This document shows, piece after piece, positions 55,403 through 63,451 of a stretch of 64,000 bases of DNA. How positions within the stretch are numbered: the stretch's first letter is position 1; each line of letters opens with the position of its first letter. Origin of the DNA: Paraneptunicella aestuarii (lineage in GTDB: Bacteria > Pseudomonadota > Gammaproteobacteria > Enterobacterales > Alteromonadaceae); assembly GCF_019900845.1 (NCBI RefSeq), contig NZ_CP074570.1:1240001-1304000 (forward strand). The letters run 5' to 3'. The notes below the pieces were generated by a model. The model did no database searches, had not been told where the DNA came from, and saw nothing but the letters and a program-made list of their open reading frames with translations. A program made the translations under genes and the position numbers.

Positions 55403-55947
55403 ATCGTAACGTCCGCTTTGTCCCGAAAGCCGATCAATAAATAGGTTACTGTGGCACAAGTGCTCTCCAAATCATCACTCAACAAGTGTAGTGATAACCG
55501 GAGAGGCTAAAAAAACAACATTCGCTTCTACAATTCAAGATTGTGCTTGACGGTCTGGCATTCTGTCTTTGGGAATCCGCTCCCAAGAATGAAGCACTTC
55601 AAAAATTTCTTTCGAATTTTCTAATTCTTGGTGCGTCATTCTCTTCTTATTTATTCTTAATCCTTTCCTGTTTTTAGCTTTGAGTTTGATGGAACTACTA
55701 CTTCATTTCTCTACAATACGTCTTATCGCAACAATTATTGTTTCTGAAACTTTTTCTCTTTTAAGATGCTCTTCATAATCGCTGCATACTTGAGGGTTTA
55801 TCGCAAGAAGCGACTAAGTCAGTGTGTCGAAATATGTTTCCCTTTTAAATGTATTAAAGGTGAGTGAATAACTTGAAGGTTCGTCGAACCCCAAAATTGA
55901 AATATGCATTGCCAAATTCAGGGGGAATACGCAGCTGAGGTTAAATA
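55403..55947. other. Degenerate stretch between CoiA-like gene and parE 2
   Basis: About 545 bases with no clear gene. A 34-codon minus-strand frame (55535-55639, MTHQELENSKEIFEVLHSWE onwards) is open, but it has no good ribosome-binding site and stops occur upstream, so it may be the tail of a broken gene. The rest looks like AT-rich debris. Confidence 0.45.
55407..55428 (+). repeat. Short direct repeat, copy 2
   Basis: TAACGTCCGCTTTGTCCC then GAAA, 4 bases after the CoiA-like stop codon. The flanking bases GTAAC and a later GTTAC (55444-55448) form a short inverted pair. Confidence 0.7.
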
Positions 55948-56247
55948 TTAATTTTCAAAGTATCGCACGATATCCATTTGCTGGTGCGGTACACCAATAA
56001 TATCAATGCTTTGTTCACGGATAAGATAGAAAATAAGATGTTCTTGATTAGGGGAGCAATAATAATCATGTGCAATATCTTTGCGATGCTTCCCCAGTAA
56101 TGGATTTTCGCTCAGAATTTGCAGCTTGTTATAAAGTCTACCAATGTATTTATCGGCTTGGTCTTCACTCCAATGCTGGGCAGTGTAAAGCCAGATATTT
56201 TGCATATCAGCTCTAGCTCTTGGTGTGATGTTAATTTTTCTGGGCAT
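55948..56247 (-). CDS. parE: ParE-like toxin, module 2
   Basis: From ATG 56247 this is a 99-residue RelE/ParE toxin: KINITPRARADMQNIWLYTAQHWSEDQADKYIGRLYNKLQILSENPLLGKHRKDIAHDYYCSPNQEHLIFYLIREQSIDIIGVPHQQMDI. The family core is intact. The start overlaps the parD stop by 17 bases. The frame is open 11 codons further, which would overlap parD more deeply and is less likely. It is a different subtype from module 1 (PHQQMD end in place of HERM). Confidence 0.9.
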   Translation of the reverse strand: MPRKINITPRARADMQNIWLYTAQHWSEDQADKYIGRLYNKLQILSENPLLGKHRKDIAHDYYCSPNQEHLIFYLIREQSIDIIGVPHQQMDIVRYFEN

Positions 56248-56491
56248 TGCGTTCCGCTTTAAATGCCCCAAGCATTTCATCCAATGATTCGTTGACGAAT
56301 TCGCCTCGTTCCGCTTGGCTTGCTCCTTCTGCTAAGTGTCGACGCAATATTTCAAGCTTTGTGTTGCGCTCTTCTAATGTGCGTAGAGCATCACGTACAA
56401 GCTCACTCGCAGAGCCATAACGACCACTGGCAATTTCATTTTTAATAAAGACTTCCCAATGTTCGCCTAAAGATAAACTGGTTGTTGCCAT
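56231..56491 (-). CDS. parD: ParD-like antitoxin, module 2
   Basis: An 86-residue ribbon-helix-helix antitoxin: SLSLGEHWEVFIKNEIASGRYGSASELVRDALRTLEE (about 5-41), then a charged tail. Very similar in its N-terminus to the ParD of module 1, on the opposite strand at the other end of the island. An inverted repeat 34-66 bases upstream is a likely operator. Confidence 0.9.
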   Translation of the reverse strand: MATTSLSLGEHWEVFIKNEIASGRYGSASELVRDALRTLEERNTKLEILRRHLAEGASQAERGEFVNESLDEMLGAFKAERNAQKN

Positions 56492-56524
56492 TTCAGTATT
56501 CTCTAATTATTCATATTTAATAAT

Positions 56525-56557
56525 ATTGAATATAAAACAAGTTGATTAATATTCAAT
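56525..56557 (-). promoter_or_regulatory. Inverted repeat upstream of parD 2
   Basis: ATTGAATAT (56525-56533) and ATATTCAAT (56549-56557) are perfect 9-base inverted repeats with a 15-base spacer. ParD proteins bind such dyads to repress their operon. Confidence 0.65.
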
Positions 56558-56710
56558 GATAAATATTGCTGAAACGTGGGGACGAATGCCATTACATGGA
56601 ATTTAGGTATAGAAAAATAAGCTGCGAAGTACGGTTTTACTGATTAAATTGTTTTTGCTATGCCTGAATAGTAGAGAACGATTAATAAAACCGTTCTCTC
56701 TCATGACTGC

Positions 56711-58069
56711 TTAATCCACTTTCTCAAATGTCAGCCCGGCTTTCTCTTGCAAACGTTCTACCAAGGGCATACCGAATAGGCTGGAAGGTGTCCAGAATCC
56801 GCCTTGTTTCTCTGCGGTATTATTGTTGCCTTCCATATTGGCAAAGAAAATCGCGGTTTCTGCCAGCATTTTTGCGGTTGAGCCGTAGCCTGGGTCTCTG
56901 TCTCCTGTGACTTTGGTGCGCAGGGTTTTGCCACCTGCGGTTTCGCCAAAAAACTGTAAGTTGAAGAAGCCGTTTTCTTGCTCTTCTTTGGAGGGGCCTT
57001 CGCCGGGTTTGGGCAAAAAGAACTTTTCTAAAATGGCGCGAGCGGGTTTTATGGCTGCACCTAGCATAAAGGCATTGAGGGCAAAGGATGTCGCCTTGGC
57101 TACCCATTTGCTCTTCATTAGCATGGCTTCATCATATTGGAAATTTTTGCCGTATTTGCCATCTAATAATGCGTGGCTGCGATGAACAATGCGAGTGTTG
57201 ATGGCTGCCATAATAAATGGGGCGATCCAGCGTTTAAAATCGCTATCAAATTTGGCGCTGCCATTACTGGCTTGATGTACGAAAAAGTGATGGCCGTCTG
57301 GGCATAATGCATAAGGGTTGGCTAGTTCTCTACGTAAACCAGGGTTTTCCGTTGCTTCCTTAACAACATTAATCAAGCTGGCAACTGTGCCGCCTGAGAA
57401 TCCGCCATTGGCGGCTTTAACGCGCATTTTTACGCGATAGCAGTATTCGCCATATTGTTCATGAGCTTGTTCTTGTAAAAACAGTAAGCCCAGATCGGAA
57501 GGAATGGAGTCAAAACCGCAGCAGTTAACAATGCGAGCCCCGGTTTCTTTCGCTTTTGCTTCATACTTCTTCAGCATGGCGGCTATCCACTGGGTTTCGC
57601 CTGTCAGGTCGCAATAGTCGGTGCCAGTTTCTGCACACACTTTCACTAATGGCTCTCCATACAGCGCATAAGGGCCAACGGTGGAGACAACGACTTTGGT
57701 ACTGTTGCACATGGCCTGCAAGCTGGCTTCGTCAGCAGCGTCGGCAACGATGAGGGGAATGGTACTCGCTTTATCACCCAATTCGCTTTTCAGGGCATCC
57801 AGCTTTGCTTGTGAGCGTCCGGCAATGGCCCAATTCACTTCTTGTGAGCTGTACTGGTTGCTCATGTATTCGCACAGGATTTTGCCTACGAAGCTGGTGG
57901 CACCGAACAGAACGAAATCATATTGGGATTTTGGCTCTGGTGCTTCTGGTGTATTAACCTCAGTCACTGCGTCTGTAATTTGAGGGTTTACTGTCGTTTC
58001 TGCTTCGGTTTCGATGGGTTGGGCTTTTGAAACTTCGTTGCTTTGATTGTCTTTGTTGTTATCCGTCAT
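56711..58069 (-). CDS. Saccharopine dehydrogenase-like oxidoreductase
   Basis: A 452-residue protein from ATG 58069; an upstream TTG is possible. The first 35 residues are a low-complexity acidic tail, then the Rossmann motif VLFGATSFVGKILCEYM (about 53-69), GRSQAKLDALKSEL, VVSTVGPYALYGEPLVKVCAETGTDYCDLTGE (about 128-159) and CGFDSIPSDLGLLFLQEQ (about 186-203). This is the saccharopine dehydrogenase / trans-acting enoyl reductase family. In bacteria the substrate is often unknown and lysine metabolism should not be assumed. It stands alone on the minus strand. Confidence 0.88.
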   Translation of the reverse strand: MTDNNKDNQSNEVSKAQPIETEAETTVNPQITDAVTEVNTPEAPEPKSQYDFVLFGATSFVGKILCEYMSNQYSSQEVNWAIAGRSQAKLDALKSELGDKASTIPLIVADAADEASLQAMCNSTKVVVSTVGPYALYGEPLVKVCAETGTDYCDLTGETQWIAAMLKKYEAKAKETGARIVNCCGFDSIPSDLGLLFLQEQAHEQYGEYCYRVKMRVKAANGGFSGGTVASLINVVKEATENPGLRRELANPYALCPDGHHFFVHQASNGSAKFDSDFKRWIAPFIMAAINTRIVHRSHALLDGKYGKNFQYDEAMLMKSKWVAKATSFALNAFMLGAAIKPARAILEKFFLPKPGEGPSKEEQENGFFNLQFFGETAGGKTLRTKVTGDRDPGYGSTAKMLAETAIFFANMEGNNNTAEKQGGFWTPSSLFGMPLVERLQEKAGLTFEKVD

Positions 58070-58319
58070 GATGTATCCCAATATGCTTAGGCGATTTGAC
58101 CTATTATGAGGTCAGTTTTTAGCTCGTACAAGCATGCTATGTAAGCTATTTAATAACAATCTGTTGCCAATGAATATTATTCATTATTGGTCATGAGCTA
58201 CACTTTTTCAGAAGATGTGGCACTGTGTTTGTTAAGCGCATATCCTTCGTAGAATCCGTGGTTATCTATGATAGAATCCCGGTCGTAAAATTCGTCCGAT
58301 AAATAGTAGAGGGTCTTAT

Positions 58320-59243
58320 TTGAAACCTGAACTTCCCCAACACAATGCGTTTAGCCTGTTTTCCAGACTCGCAGTGAACAGACTCACAGTAAATAAATGG
58401 CGAGCGTTGTTATTTTTTATTTGGCTGACGGTTTTTCTTTTCTTTGCCGCTGAACCGATTGCTCTATTTTTTGACTATGGAATGTATGCATTCCTTGGTG
58501 TTATCGGGGCTATTTTCGCGAACTCTACTGGCGCTGGTGGTGGCGTTGTATTCGTGCCTTTTTTCGCACATTTGGAATTTGCTCCTGAGAATATTTTAGC
58601 GACCAGTTTTGCAATTCAATGTTTTGGTATGACAGCCGGTTCAATTACCTGGATGAGCTTTTATCGCACACACAAAGCCACTAACTCGCAGTGGCAGTCT
58701 TTGCTCCCCATTTTGCTATTAACCATTCCTTTTTCATTGCTTTCATTAACGACTACCCAGTGGCTGGAATGGGCTGAACCCAAGAGTTTACATCAAACGT
58801 TTGCCATGTTTTCTATTGTTCTGGCGTTGGCGATTTTTGCCAGTGTGCCATTACTGAAACGCGATAATAATCGAGAGGTTTTATCCCGTTTGGATATTGT
58901 TATGTTGCCCCTGATTTGCTTGATTGGCGGTGTTATCACGGCTTGGTTGTCTGTTGGGGTAGGTGAATTGGTTGCGATTTATCTTATTTTCCGCCGTTTT
59001 GATACCTCTTTTTCCATTGCGTGCGCTGTGGTTCTTAGTGGTTTTACCGTTTGGGGCGGAGTGATGTATCACTTGCTTGTAAGCCAGGCTGTTATATGGC
59101 CATTGGTAGCTTTTGCCGGCTTGGGGGCTGTTGTGGGGGGCGTGTTGGCAAAACGCGTTGTTTTGTATTTTTCTGCTACCAATTTAAAACTGTTCTTCGC
59201 CAGTTGGGTGTTGTTTTCAGGTATCGTTTCTGTGCCGGTTTGA
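58320..59243 (+). CDS. TSUP family (TauE/SafE) membrane transporter
   Basis: A 307-residue membrane protein with about eight hydrophobic helices. GVIGAIFANSTGAGGGVVFVPFF (about 60-82) and its repeat in the second half (GGVITAWLSVGVGELVAIYLIFRR, about 200-223) are the TSUP signatures. Substrates of the family include sulfite, sulfoacetate and other organosulfonates; which applies here is unknown. The start is TTG at 58320. The helicase gene begins 10 bases after its stop. Confidence 0.9.
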   Translation: MKPELPQHNAFSLFSRLAVNRLTVNKWRALLFFIWLTVFLFFAAEPIALFFDYGMYAFLGVIGAIFANSTGAGGGVVFVPFFAHLEFAPENILATSFAIQCFGMTAGSITWMSFYRTHKATNSQWQSLLPILLLTIPFSLLSLTTTQWLEWAEPKSLHQTFAMFSIVLALAIFASVPLLKRDNNREVLSRLDIVMLPLICLIGGVITAWLSVGVGELVAIYLIFRRFDTSFSIACAVVLSGFTVWGGVMYHLLVSQAVIWPLVAFAGLGAVVGGVLAKRVVLYFSATNLKLFFASWVLFSGIVSVPV

Positions 59244-59253
59244 TGGATAGTTC

Positions 59254-61170
59254 ATGCAAAAAGTAAAGGACATCTTCGCGGCAGAAGGCGCTTTGGCGCA
59301 AGCAATTGAAGGCTTCCAGCCGAGAAAACCGCAAGTTGAAATGGCACAGGCTGTCGAGACGGCTATCAAGAATAATCAGATTTTACTTGCAGAGGCCGGG
59401 ACTGGTACAGGCAAGACCTTTGCCTATTTAGCGCCATTGTTTTCTTCTCGCAAAAAAGCCATTGTTTCAACTGGAACCAAGACGCTTCAAGAGCAGCTTT
59501 ACCATCGTGATTTGCCGCTGGTTAAAAAGGCTTTGGGTTCGAACAAACACACCGCTTTATTAAAAGGGCGTTCCAATTATTTGTGCCTGTTTCGTTTGCG
59601 TCAGCATAGTCATGGCAATGTTTTCTACGACAAGCAAACGCTATCTGAGTTAACTCAGGTAAAGGAATGGTCAACCAGCACCAAAACCGGTGATGTGGGT
59701 GAGTTGCATAGTATTCAGGAAGGCGCGAGTGTATTGCCTTATGTCACCTCAACCGTCGATAACTGCCTTGGACGAGATTGCCCTGATTATGAAGAATGTT
59801 ATCTGGTTAAGGCTCGTAAGCAGGCGCTGGACGCGGATCTGGTTGTGGTCAACCATCATTTGTTTTTCGCTGATTTAGCCTTGAAAGATACCGGGTTTGG
59901 CGAGCTGGTTCCTGAAGCCGACTGTATTGTGTTTGATGAAGCGCATCAGATCCCGGACATTGCCACTGAATATTTTGGTGAAGCGGCTTCCAGCCGTCAG
60001 ATTCATGAGCTTTGCAAAGATATTGAAATGTTGCAACGTACAGTGCTGAAAGATGCCGACCAGCTTTCTAAAGCGGCGGATAAGCTACTGATGGCAAGTG
60101 CTGACCTGCGCATTCTGTTCCCGGATACGCCGGAAAAAGGCAATTGGCGAGTCATGATGAACCGCCCGGAAATTACTTCACAGATTGAGAAAATCGAATC
60201 GGCATTTGATATATTGTATGAAGTCATCAAAGTGCATTTGGGGCGTGAAAAAGCACTGGATCAGATGTTTGAACGTGCGGCACAGTTGCGCGCCAGTTTG
60301 GGACGCTTAACCGATGTTGAGCGTAATGGCGTGAGTTTTTGGTATGAGACCACACCCAAGCATATTGTGCTGCATTTAACGCCTTTGAGTATTGCTAAAA
60401 AATTTAATGAAATGGTGACATCACCACCGCGCACCTGGGTGTTCACGTCTGCCACCATGAGTGTGGACAATGACTTTGAGCATTTAAAGCGTCAGTTGGG
60501 CTTGGAAGACTCGGTCGATATGATCTTGCCAAGTCCTTTTGATTACCCCAATCAGGCCGTGCTATGCGTGCCACGCTATTTGCCTGCGCCGAATCATGAG
60601 TCAATGGCTCAGGCTTTGTGTGACATCGCCAAGGATGTAGTAAAAGCCAGTGGCGGACGTTGTTTTCTGCTGTTTACCAGCCATTACATGATGCGTAAAG
60701 TCTCGGCCTTGTTATCGAAACGAATTAAAAACACTCTTTTAGTACAGGGCGAAACCAGTAAACGCATGTTGTTGGAACGTTATCTAAAAGAAAAAGATGC
60801 CGTGTTATGTGCCACGGGTGCTTTCTGGGAAGGTGTTGATGTGCGTGGTGATGATCTTACCTGTGTTCTGATTGATAAACTGCCTTTTGCCACACCGGAT
60901 GATCCACTTTTACAGGCGCGTATTGAGGATTGCCGCCGCTCGGGGGCGAACCCTTTTGCTCGTTTACAGATCCCACAAGCCGTTATCACGCTTAAGCAAG
61001 GGGCTGGCCGATTAATTCGTGACACCAGCGACAAAGGAGTATTGGTGATATGTGATAATCGTTTGGTGTCGAAAGAATATGGCGATATTTTCTTGCGTAG
61101 TTTACCCAATATGAAGCGCACGAGAGACCTGAAAGAAACCCTGAAATTTTTAAAGGATATGACCAAGTAA
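59254..61170 (+). CDS. yoaA: DinG/YoaA family ATP-dependent DNA helicase
   Basis: A 638-residue iron-sulfur helicase of the XPD/DinG group. Walker A AEAGTGTGKTFAYLAPL (about 44-60), the 4Fe-4S cysteines at about 109, then CLGRDCPDYEECYL (about 168-181), DEAH box VFDEAHQIP (about 227-235), motif IV-VI ATGAFWEGVDVRGDDL (about 523-538) and QGAGRLIRDTSDKG (about 578-591). YoaA, unlike DinG, lies beside tsaB, as here. It takes part in replication repair. It overlaps tsaB by one base. Confidence 0.95.
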   Translation: MQKVKDIFAAEGALAQAIEGFQPRKPQVEMAQAVETAIKNNQILLAEAGTGTGKTFAYLAPLFSSRKKAIVSTGTKTLQEQLYHRDLPLVKKALGSNKHTALLKGRSNYLCLFRLRQHSHGNVFYDKQTLSELTQVKEWSTSTKTGDVGELHSIQEGASVLPYVTSTVDNCLGRDCPDYEECYLVKARKQALDADLVVVNHHLFFADLALKDTGFGELVPEADCIVFDEAHQIPDIATEYFGEAASSRQIHELCKDIEMLQRTVLKDADQLSKAADKLLMASADLRILFPDTPEKGNWRVMMNRPEITSQIEKIESAFDILYEVIKVHLGREKALDQMFERAAQLRASLGRLTDVERNGVSFWYETTPKHIVLHLTPLSIAKKFNEMVTSPPRTWVFTSATMSVDNDFEHLKRQLGLEDSVDMILPSPFDYPNQAVLCVPRYLPAPNHESMAQALCDIAKDVVKASGGRCFLLFTSHYMMRKVSALLSKRIKNTLLVQGETSKRMLLERYLKEKDAVLCATGAFWEGVDVRGDDLTCVLIDKLPFATPDDPLLQARIEDCRRSGANPFARLQIPQAVITLKQGAGRLIRDTSDKGVLVICDNRLVSKEYGDIFLRSLPNMKRTRDLKETLKFLKDMTK

Positions 61171-61883
61171 TGAATATTCTGGTAATTGATACTGCAACCG
61201 AGGCGTGTTCTGCTGCGTTGAGTGCTGATGGCAATGTTACAGCTCAGTTTTCTGTTTCCCCGCAACAACATAGCCAGTTGATTTTGGGGCGAGTGGAAGA
61301 GCTATTGTCAGGAGCAAATTTGCAGGTGGCGGATTTGGATTATATCGGGTTTGGACGTGGCCCTGGTTCATTTACGGGTGTGCGTATTGCCACAGGAATG
61401 GTGCAAGGTTTAGCCATGTCTGCCGAAGTGCCTGTTGTGGCTATTTCAACGTTGGCTGCCATGGCTCAAGAAGCTTATAACAAGCATAAGGCAAGCACCG
61501 TGGTGGCTGCCATTGATGCCCGCATGGGGGAGGTGTATATCGGGGTTTATCAAGCGGATCAAAATGGCATTATGCAATTACAGGGAGACGAGCAGGTTTT
61601 ATCACCCGGTGAAGCCGTGCAGTTAATACAGGATAATTCATTGAATACCGGTGATTTTTACCCTGTTGGAACTGGGTGGGATGCGTATGAAGAATTACAT
61701 GGATATGGCGTTCAACATACTGAAATAAATAATAAAACTGATATTCTTTACCCCAATGCAGAGTATATGTTGCCATTGGCTGAGTTATTGATTTCTTCTA
61801 AACAAACCTTATCGATAGACGAAATCGAACCTGTTTACTTACGTGATAAAGTGACCTGGAAGAAGCTGCCTGGCAGGGAGTAA
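61170..61883 (+). CDS. tsaB: tRNA threonylcarbamoyladenosine biosynthesis protein TsaB
   Basis: A 237-residue ASKHA-fold protein that supports TsaD in t6A37 synthesis of tRNA. ILVIDTATEACSAAL (about 3-17), QQHSQLILGRVEELL (about 30-45), IGFGRGPGSFTGVRIATGMVQGLAM (about 62-86) and DARMGEVYIGVY (about 115-126) are family hallmarks. Its ATG overlaps the yoaA stop, an arrangement seen in other gammaproteobacteria. Confidence 0.97.
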   Translation: MNILVIDTATEACSAALSADGNVTAQFSVSPQQHSQLILGRVEELLSGANLQVADLDYIGFGRGPGSFTGVRIATGMVQGLAMSAEVPVVAISTLAAMAQEAYNKHKASTVVAAIDARMGEVYIGVYQADQNGIMQLQGDEQVLSPGEAVQLIQDNSLNTGDFYPVGTGWDAYEELHGYGVQHTEINNKTDILYPNAEYMLPLAELLISSKQTLSIDEIEPVYLRDKVTWKKLPGRE

Positions 61884-62060
61884 TTTCGATTGCAATAGGC
61901 ATAATATGCCGTGTTGGAATGTTTTTTGCTGTGCTTTCCAAATGTTAGTGAGTCCGTTATTGATCGCTTTAAGCAGGTTGTTTTAATTTTTAAATAAACA
62001 GGATAGCAGTTGATAAACATAGGCTAGCCTATTAGAAATGCGATTTTTTAAGGTTATTGA

Positions 62061-62390
62061 GTGGAAATAGAATCCTCATTAGTTGCATCACAAAATGCCA
62101 TTGTTGTTACTCCCTCGGTCAAAGAGCCGCAAAGGGAGTCGGATGTCCGTCAACAACAAGAGCAGAAACAAAATGCTGAACTTCCCAAGTTTCAGGCAGT
62201 GGTGCGTAGTGGTGACACTCAAGTATTTGAACAGGCTGAAAAATTTCGTCAAAAGCAGGGCTTTGATGAACAATATCGAGACCAGCCGGGAGCAAAAGCC
62301 CAGCAAGCTATTTCCGCTTATCAGAGCTTATACAAAGAAGCTCGCCGCGAGGAAATTCAGCAACTAATGGGTGTTGATACTTACGTTTAA
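62061..62390 (+). CDS. Conserved hypothetical small protein
   Basis: A 109-residue, highly charged, Gln-rich protein from GTG 62061, with AGGTTATTGA just upstream. No signal peptide or membrane segment. It looks helical or disordered (SDVRQQQEQKQNAELPKFQ, then QAEKFRQKQGF) and has a C-terminal conserved-looking RREEIQQLMGVDTYV. I do not recognise a family. It lies between tsaB and slp in an otherwise core region. Confidence 0.65.
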   Translation: MEIESSLVASQNAIVVTPSVKEPQRESDVRQQQEQKQNAELPKFQAVVRSGDTQVFEQAEKFRQKQGFDEQYRDQPGAKAQQAISAYQSLYKEARREEIQQLMGVDTYV

Positions 62391-62616
62391 TCTGTGCCTT
62401 GTTTTCCTTCTATCATCACAATAAATTCGCACTATTAAGACAGTTTTTTACAAAAAATCGCTAGCATGTCTCCGTTCGGGTAACGCTATAATCTCTCGAC
62501 GAGAATTCAGGTTACTTTCATTCTAATCGGCAAATACTTAAGAAATTGTACTCTGGTAACGTCGTTTCATTTTCCTGAGTTCAGAATTTTTGCAAGCATC
62601 AAAGGAGCTCGCGCTC
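62391..62616. other. Short intergenic region before slp
   Basis: About 225 bases without a visible gene. AAAGGAG at 62601-62607 is the ribosome-binding site of slp. Confidence 0.4.
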
Positions 62617-63318
62617 ATGTTTAAAACGCTATTCGCATTATCTTTTTTTCTTCTATTGACCGGGTGTGCTTCATTTCCCGAATCGGTTCAGCTGCCACCT
62701 GAAACTCAAACTATTCCTTTTGAACAAGTCATGGCTAACCCTGAGGGTTCCAAAGGTGCTTTGGCGCAATGGGGTGGGGTAGTGGCAGAAGTGCAAAACC
62801 TGCAAGATAAAACCTTGCTGGAGATGGTTTACTATCCGCTTCGTGGCTATGGTCGTCCTGTTGTTGGAAATGAAAGTATTGGGCGTTTCCGGGTTTATGT
62901 GAAGGGGTTCCTTGATCCTATGGTGTATCAGAAAGGGCGCAGCATGACCTTCTCTGGTGAGGTGATTGGCATGGAAGAGGGCATTGTTGGTGAGCATAAA
63001 TACATGTACCCAACGTTACAGGCAAAAGGGTATTACCTGTGGGAAGAGATAGACCGCGTTGATGTTACAACTATTTCTGTATGGCCTTACTCTTATTGGG
63101 GGGGCTGGTATGGTTGGCGCAGTTGGCCGTACCATCAACGAGTGATTATTAAACACCGTCATCCGAATTATTATCCGGATAATCGTGATAACAATCGTTC
63201 AAATGATTCACGCACTTCTCCGCCACCACCTCCTCCGCCATCATCGAAGCCATCAACTATTGATTCGATGAGAAAGGAATTGGAAAAGCCTAAAGGCGGC
63301 AAAGTCATTCCGCTGTAA
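62617..63318 (+). CDS. slp: Slp family outer-membrane lipoprotein
   Basis: From ATG 62617 the protein has 233 residues. Signal peptide and lipobox FFLLLTGCAS (lipidated Cys about residue 17). The body has the Slp fold: WGGVVAEVQNLQDKTLLEMVYYPLRGYGRPVVGNESIGRFRVYVKGFLDPMVYQKGRSMTFSGEV. The C-terminal 60 residues are rich in Pro, Asn and aromatic residues (SPPPPPPPSSKP). Slp is a starvation-inducible lipoprotein of unknown function. The open frame extends upstream to a TTG that is unlikely to be used. Confidence 0.9.
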   Translation: MFKTLFALSFFLLLTGCASFPESVQLPPETQTIPFEQVMANPEGSKGALAQWGGVVAEVQNLQDKTLLEMVYYPLRGYGRPVVGNESIGRFRVYVKGFLDPMVYQKGRSMTFSGEVIGMEEGIVGEHKYMYPTLQAKGYYLWEEIDRVDVTTISVWPYSYWGGWYGWRSWPYHQRVIIKHRHPNYYPDNRDNNRSNDSRTSPPPPPPPSSKPSTIDSMRKELEKPKGGKVIPL

Positions 63319-63345
63319 AGCACTTATATAAGAAATCGAACTAAT

Positions 63346-63371
63346 AAAGCGGCAAAAGATTGCCGCTTTTT
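63346..63371 (+). terminator. Terminator of slp
   Basis: AAAGCGGCAA (63346-63355) pairs with TTGCCGCTTT (63360-63369), followed by TT. The T run is short, but the stem is perfect at 10 bases. Confidence 0.85.
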
Positions 63372-63451
63372 GCGCTTTGATAGATGTTTCATCACATGTA
63401 TCGGGGTACACTGCTGCCACTTTTTTGGTTGAGCTAAACATAGATATTTTC

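Noticed and set aside
53891..55428. Reading the short island repeats as attC sites
   Set aside because: Core boxes and length do not fit attC; only copy 0 has a TAACAA/TTGTTA pair, and it is under 50 bases long.
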